Below are positions 34,931-38,295 of a DNA stretch of 38,295 nt, piece after piece (position 1 is the stretch's first letter; each line of letters begins with the position of its first letter). Source of the stretch: Pseudomonas sp. REP124 (GTDB lineage Bacteria; Pseudomonadota; Gammaproteobacteria; Pseudomonadales; Pseudomonadaceae). The stretch lies in contig NZ_JAIQWX010000053.1 in the NCBI RefSeq assembly GCF_020164475.1, forward strand, positions 1 to 38,295, in the 5' to 3' direction. The position numbers and the translations under genes are program-made. The notes below the pieces were generated by a model. That model searched no databases, had not been told where the DNA came from, and was given only the letters and a program-made list of their open reading frames with translations.

Positions 34931-35548
34931 ATGGCATTACTGACTGAACACGAACAACGCAAGGTCGCCGAGGCCATCGCCCGGGTCGAGCGCGACACGG
35001 ACGCGGAACTTGTGACGGTACTTGCGGCCCGCGCCGACGACTATGCATACATCCCGCTGCTCTGGGCCAGCCTGCTGGCGCTGGTGGTGCCGGGGATCGT
35101 GCATTACCTGACGGGCTGGCTGACCATGCACAGCCTGCTGCTGGTGCAGTGGATCAGCTTCATCGTCCTGTGTCTGGTGTTCCGGGTACCGAAAATCACC
35201 ACCCACCTGATCCCGCGCTCAGTCCGCCATTGGCGCGCCTCGAACCTGGCGCGGCGGCAGTTCCTCGAACAGAACCTGCACCACACCGTGGGCAGCACCG
35301 GCATCCTGATCTTCGTCTCCGAAGCGGAGCGCTATGTGGAAATCCTGGTGGACGAGGGTATCTCCAGCCGCCTGGACAACAAGAGCTGGGACACGATAGT
35401 CGCCGAGTTCACCCGCCAGGTGCGCGAGGGCCAGACCTTGCAGGGCTTCGTCAATTGCGTCGAGGCCTGCGGGGAATTGCTCAAGGTGCATGTGCCGGTG
35501 ACGCATGTGCGTAACGAATTGCCGAATCGGCTGATAGTTCTGGGCTAA
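34931..35548 (+). CDS. TPM-domain protein with central membrane helices
   Basis: 205-aa protein. Start at the ATG 34931, 28 bp after the previous stop; an in-frame extension to 34742 overlaps the upstream gene and is unlikely. Residues 1-35 (EHEQRKVAEAIARVERDTDAELV) are the first part of a TPM domain. Two hydrophobic helices at about 38-58 and 65-85 interrupt it. The second part resumes with TVGSTGILIFVSEAERYVEILVDEGI and continues to the end. This split layout differs from the YgcG-like neighbour and suggests that both halves meet on the same side of the membrane. Likely a partner of the LemA and YgcG-like proteins. Confidence 0.82.
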   Translation: MALLTEHEQRKVAEAIARVERDTDAELVTVLAARADDYAYIPLLWASLLALVVPGIVHYLTGWLTMHSLLLVQWISFIVLCLVFRVPKITTHLIPRSVRHWRASNLARRQFLEQNLHHTVGSTGILIFVSEAERYVEILVDEGISSRLDNKSWDTIVAEFTRQVREGQTLQGFVNCVEACGELLKVHVPVTHVRNELPNRLIVLG

Positions 35549-35575
35549 TCACTGATCCCACTGACAATTGAACCT

Positions 35576-35663
35576 GTGGGAGCGGGCTTGCCCGCGATAG
35601 CGGTGGATCAGTCGACATCAATTCTGAATGTCAGATCGCAATCGCGGGCAAGCCCGCTCCCAC
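35576..35663. repeat. REPIN upstream of the methyltransferase gene
   Basis: Arms at 35576-35598 and 35641-35663 are exact reverse complements (GTGGGAGCGGGCTTGCCCGC class). The spacer shares CAGTCGACATCAAT with the REPIN at 19403-19490. Confidence 0.9.
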
Positions 35664-35779
35664 AATGGATCTGCGCTGAGTACAAGTCGCCGTTCGTAAA
35701 TAACTACGTGTCCTCAACCGCCATCCCCCCTAAAATACCCGCCATTCCCGATCCGCCCCGCCCTGAGGCCGTTTTCTCC

Positions 35780-36997
35780 ATGTCTGTTACCGCTACTCCC
35801 GCCAGCCTCGCGCCGGATCATCACGCCCAGTTCATCGATCTGCTGCAAACCAGCCTTAAGCAAAACGCCTTCATCAAGCTGGTGCTGGCCAAGTACGTCG
35901 GCGATGAGGCGGATCTGCAGCGCATCATCATCAAGGCGGTGGCGGTGAAGGGGCAGCCTTGCCTATCCTTCGTCTATCGCTACAAGACCCGCGACATCAC
36001 CAAGAACCTGCCGTTGGAAGAGGGCGTGGCGACCATCGCCGGGCTGTTGCCATCCGCGTTCAAAAATGCGCATTTGCTGTCCCTGACCGACGAAGCCCAG
36101 CTCGAATACAGCAAAAAGGGCAAGAGCTCGCTGTTCAAGAGCAAACCCCAGCAATTGCGCGAAGTGCCGTCCGCCGAGCACAACCGCGAGAAGAACCGCT
36201 TTCTCGACCTGAGCCGGCCGTTTCTCGCCGACCTTGGCGTGACCAACAAACAGCACGAGCTGATTCCGGCGATGTCGCGCAAGTGGAAGCAGATCAACAA
36301 ATTCATCGAAGTGTTCAGCCATGCGCTGACCTCTTCGCCGCTGGCGCTGGACAAGCCGGTGCGGGTGGCGGACTTCGGGTCGGGGAAGGGTTACCTGACC
36401 TTCGCCATCCACGATTACCTGCGCAACACCCTGAACGCCGAGGGCGAGGTGACCGGGGTCGAACTGCGTGAGGATATGGTCAAGCTGTGCAATACCGCGG
36501 CGCAAAAGCTCGAGCATCCGGGGCTGGTGTTCAAGTGCGGTGACGTGCGCAGCGTGGCGCCGAGCGAGCTGGAGGTGATGATCGCCCTGCATGCCTGCGA
36601 CATCGCCACCGACTATGCGATCCACACCGGCATCCGCTCGGGGGCGTCGATCATCATGTGTTCGCCGTGCTGCCACAAGCAGATCCGCCTGCAGATCCAG
36701 AGCCCGGCGCTGCTCAAGCCGATGCTGCAATACGGCCTGCACCTAGGCCAACAGGCGGAAATGGTCACCGACAGCCTGCGCGCGCTGTTCCTCGAAGCCT
36801 GCGGCTACGAGACCAAGGTGTTCGAGTTCATCTCACTGGACCACACCAACAAGAACAAGATGATCCTGGCGGTCAAACGCGCCGAACCGGTGGACCCGAC
36901 GGCGTTGTTGGCGAAGATTCAGGAACTGAAGGACTTCTACCACATCACCGAGCATTGCCTGGAAACGCTGCTGCGGGGCGATGGTTACCTGAAATAA
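35780..36997 (+). CDS. Predicted SAM-dependent methyltransferase (METTL25-like)
   Basis: 405-aa protein. The ATG at 35780 is chosen; the frame is open back to 35576 but that part is REP sequence. A Rossmann methyltransferase domain fills the C-terminal half: motif I VADFGSGKGYLTFA (196-209), the acidic end of strand 2 in TGVELREDMVKL, and ALHACDIATDYAI (269-281). The motif IIMCSPCCHKQ (291-301) has three cysteines and a histidine. The N-terminal half is of unknown fold, with a basic stretch near 111-125. The layout recalls the Methyltransf_32/METTL25 group, suggesting an rRNA, tRNA or protein target. The substrate is unknown. Confidence 0.72.
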   Translation: MSVTATPASLAPDHHAQFIDLLQTSLKQNAFIKLVLAKYVGDEADLQRIIIKAVAVKGQPCLSFVYRYKTRDITKNLPLEEGVATIAGLLPSAFKNAHLLSLTDEAQLEYSKKGKSSLFKSKPQQLREVPSAEHNREKNRFLDLSRPFLADLGVTNKQHELIPAMSRKWKQINKFIEVFSHALTSSPLALDKPVRVADFGSGKGYLTFAIHDYLRNTLNAEGEVTGVELREDMVKLCNTAAQKLEHPGLVFKCGDVRSVAPSELEVMIALHACDIATDYAIHTGIRSGASIIMCSPCCHKQIRLQIQSPALLKPMLQYGLHLGQQAEMVTDSLRALFLEACGYETKVFEFISLDHTNKNKMILAVKRAEPVDPTALLAKIQELKDFYHITEHCLETLLRGDGYLK

Positions 36998-37027
36998 ACC
37001 ACGTCCCCCGCGGGAACATAAAAACCT

Positions 37028-37242
37028 GTGGGAGCGAGCCTGCTCGCGATGGTCGCCAACGATAACGCTGGCTGCCTGATACCCCGCGGTGTTTGCACCT
37101 CCATCGCGAGCAAGCTAGCTCCTACAGGGACCGCGTAAACCTGTGGGAGCGAGCCTGCTCGCGATGGTCGTCAACGATAGCGCTGGCTGCCTGACGCCCC
37201 GCGGTGTCTGTGCCTCCATCGCGAGCTTGCTCGCTCCTACAG
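37028..37242. repeat. Two tandem REPINs
   Basis: Two 100-bp units at 37028-37127 and 37143-37242, a 115-bp period. Each has inverted arms of the GTGGGAGCGAGCCTGCTCGC class and a closely similar spacer. The same spacer also occurs at 15883-15984. They lie between convergent gene ends. The right arms carry small changes (CTAGCTCCTACAG versus CTCGCTCCTACAG). Confidence 0.9.
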
Positions 37243-37244
37243 GG

Positions 37245-38174
37245 TTATGCGGTGGCGGTGCGTGCGGGTTTGATGGCGGTCTTGCGGCCCAGCATTACGG
37301 TCACGATCACGCCGGCCGCAAACAGCCAGGTGATCGGCTCGACATGTTCGCCAAAGAACAGCGCGGAAAACGCGATGGTGAAGAAGATCTGCAGCAGCTG
37401 GATCTGACTGACCCGCGCAATCCCGCCCATCGCCAGCCCCGCGTACCAGGCAAAGAACCCGATGAACTGCGAAAACAGCGAAACATAGCCAAACGCCCAC
37501 CAGGTTTTGGCCGAGACTTCGCCCTGATGTTGCAGCGCCAGGTACCACACCGGACCGATCAGCAGCGGGGTCGACAGCACCAGCGCCCAGCAGATCACCT
37601 GCCAGCCGCCCATTTCCTTGGCCAACCGGCCGCCCTCGGCATAACCCAGGCCACCCACCGCAATCGCCCCGAGCATCAGCAGATCCCCGGCCTGAATACT
37701 GCCGGCACCGCTGATCAGCGCGTAACCGAGCACCAATGCACTGCCCAGCGCTGCACACGCCCAGAAGGCTTTCGACGGACGCTCATGGGACAGCCAAGCG
37801 GCGTAAAGCGCCACGCACAGCGGTTGCAGACCGTTTACCAGCGCCCCATGGGACGCCGGCAAGGTTTGCATCGCCCAGGCCGACAACACAGGAAAGCCCA
37901 GAATCACCCCGGCAATCACCATACTGAGGCCTCTGACTTGTCTCCAGGTCGGCCATTTTTCCCGACGCCACAACAACAGAATCGCCGCCGGCACCGCCGC
38001 GAACAGCGCTCGACCCAGGCCATTGAGCAGCGGATGAAGTTCCTGCACGACGATGCGCGTGAAGGGCAGGGTGAGGCTGAAAATGACGACGCCAAGCAGG
38101 CCCAGGGCCATGCCGGTGTTTTCGCGGGAGGACATGATGGCAACCGGAATTGTTGTGATTGGAAGAGCCTTCAT
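37245..38174 (-). CDS. DMT-superfamily permease (EamA family)
   Basis: 309-aa inner-membrane protein with about ten hydrophobic helices in two EamA repeats. Landmarks: GLLGVVIFSLTLPFTRIVVQEL in helix 1, ALVNGLQPLCVALYAAWLSHERPS at the end of repeat 1, and IQLLQIFFTIAFSALFFGEHVEPITW in repeat 2. Such carriers often export amino acids or other metabolites; the substrate is unknown. An alternative start, ATG at 38135 (MSSRENTG), removes 13 residues; neither has a clear ribosome site. The final codons run straight into the REPIN pair. Confidence 0.85.
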   Translation of the reverse strand: MKALPITTIPVAIMSSRENTGMALGLLGVVIFSLTLPFTRIVVQELHPLLNGLGRALFAAVPAAILLLWRREKWPTWRQVRGLSMVIAGVILGFPVLSAWAMQTLPASHGALVNGLQPLCVALYAAWLSHERPSKAFWACAALGSALVLGYALISGAGSIQAGDLLMLGAIAVGGLGYAEGGRLAKEMGGWQVICWALVLSTPLLIGPVWYLALQHQGEVSAKTWWAFGYVSLFSQFIGFFAWYAGLAMGGIARVSQIQLLQIFFTIAFSALFFGEHVEPITWLFAAGVIVTVMLGRKTAIKPARTATA

Positions 38175-38247
38175 CTAGCCATAAACCACCGTTTTTGGCG
38201 CTTACAGCTGGCCGAAGAAACATCCGTACAGTTGCGGTCAATACCTT

Positions 38248-38270
38248 GTGGTGAGGGGGCTTGCCCTAAT
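38248..38270. repeat. Degenerate single REP
   Basis: GTGGTGAGGGGGCTTGCCCT resembles the arms at 28696-28827 with a few changes. A partner may lie beyond the window end. Confidence 0.55.
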
Positions 38271-38295
38271 GCCAGTCAGTTAAGAGATTGAACGA

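Noticed and set aside
37028..37242. Regularly spaced repeats as a CRISPR array
   Set aside because: The repeats are inverted REP pairs, the spacers are similar to each other, and there are no cas genes.

Overview
The window looks like chromosome of a Pseudomonas of the P. fluorescens group. It is GC-rich. Its gene order matches known pseudomonad blocks (pca genes, emhRABC/ttgRABC efflux, pyeR-pyeM-xenB, olsBA), and most intergenic gaps hold inverted pairs of Pseudomonas REP sequences (REPINs). No rRNA, tRNA, CRISPR array, integrase or transposase gene was seen, so it reads as stable chromosome with one damaged gene rather than an island.

Layout. (1) 1-8.84 kb: lower protocatechuate/beta-ketoadipate pathway, pcaI-pcaJ-pcaF, then pcaT-pcaB-pcaD-pcaC, then an inverted OprD/BenF-like porin broken by a frameshift. 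PcaR-type palindromes lie upstream of pcaI and upstream of the broken porin. (2) 9.0-15.7 kb: tripartite RND efflux operon emhA-emhB-emhC on the minus strand with its divergent TetR repressor emhR and an operator between them. (3) 16.0-18.8 kb: pyeR-pyeM-xenB operon (ArsR repressor, MFS transporter, Old Yellow Enzyme), whose promoter is embedded in a perfect 15-bp inverted repeat. (4) 18.8-22.1 kb: acpH, the ornithine-lipid pair olsB-olsA, and a divergent short acyl-CoA-dehydrogenase-like protein. (5) 22.2-28.7 kb: a serine hydrolase overlapping a small cysteine-containing membrane protein, then a catabolic-looking module of M20 amidohydrolase, MHS-type transporter, amidase and IclR regulator. 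(6) 28.9-30.7 kb: a YceI protein coupled to a cardiolipin-synthase-type phospholipase D. (7) 31.0-33.3 kb: periplasmic GH3 beta-glucosidase. (8) 33.5-35.5 kb: LemA lipoprotein plus two TPM-domain proteins. (9) 35.8-38.2 kb: a predicted SAM-dependent methyltransferase and a DMT/EamA permease.

How genes work together. PcaT probably imports a pathway substrate; PcaB, PcaC and PcaD turn beta-carboxymuconate into beta-ketoadipate; PcaIJ and PcaF convert that to succinyl-CoA and acetyl-CoA. The porin would be the outer-membrane entry point of the same regulon, and it is the broken part. EmhABC spans the envelope to expel aromatic and other hydrophobic compounds. OlsB and OlsA act in series to make ornithine lipids.

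The best candidate for something undescribed is the amidohydrolase/transporter/amidase/IclR module at 23.66-28.66 kb, whose substrate cannot be named from sequence. Next come the reduced acyl-CoA-dehydrogenase-like protein beside olsBA and the small membrane protein coupled to a serine hydrolase. Family names rest on recognised motifs and remembered homologues; no database search was run.
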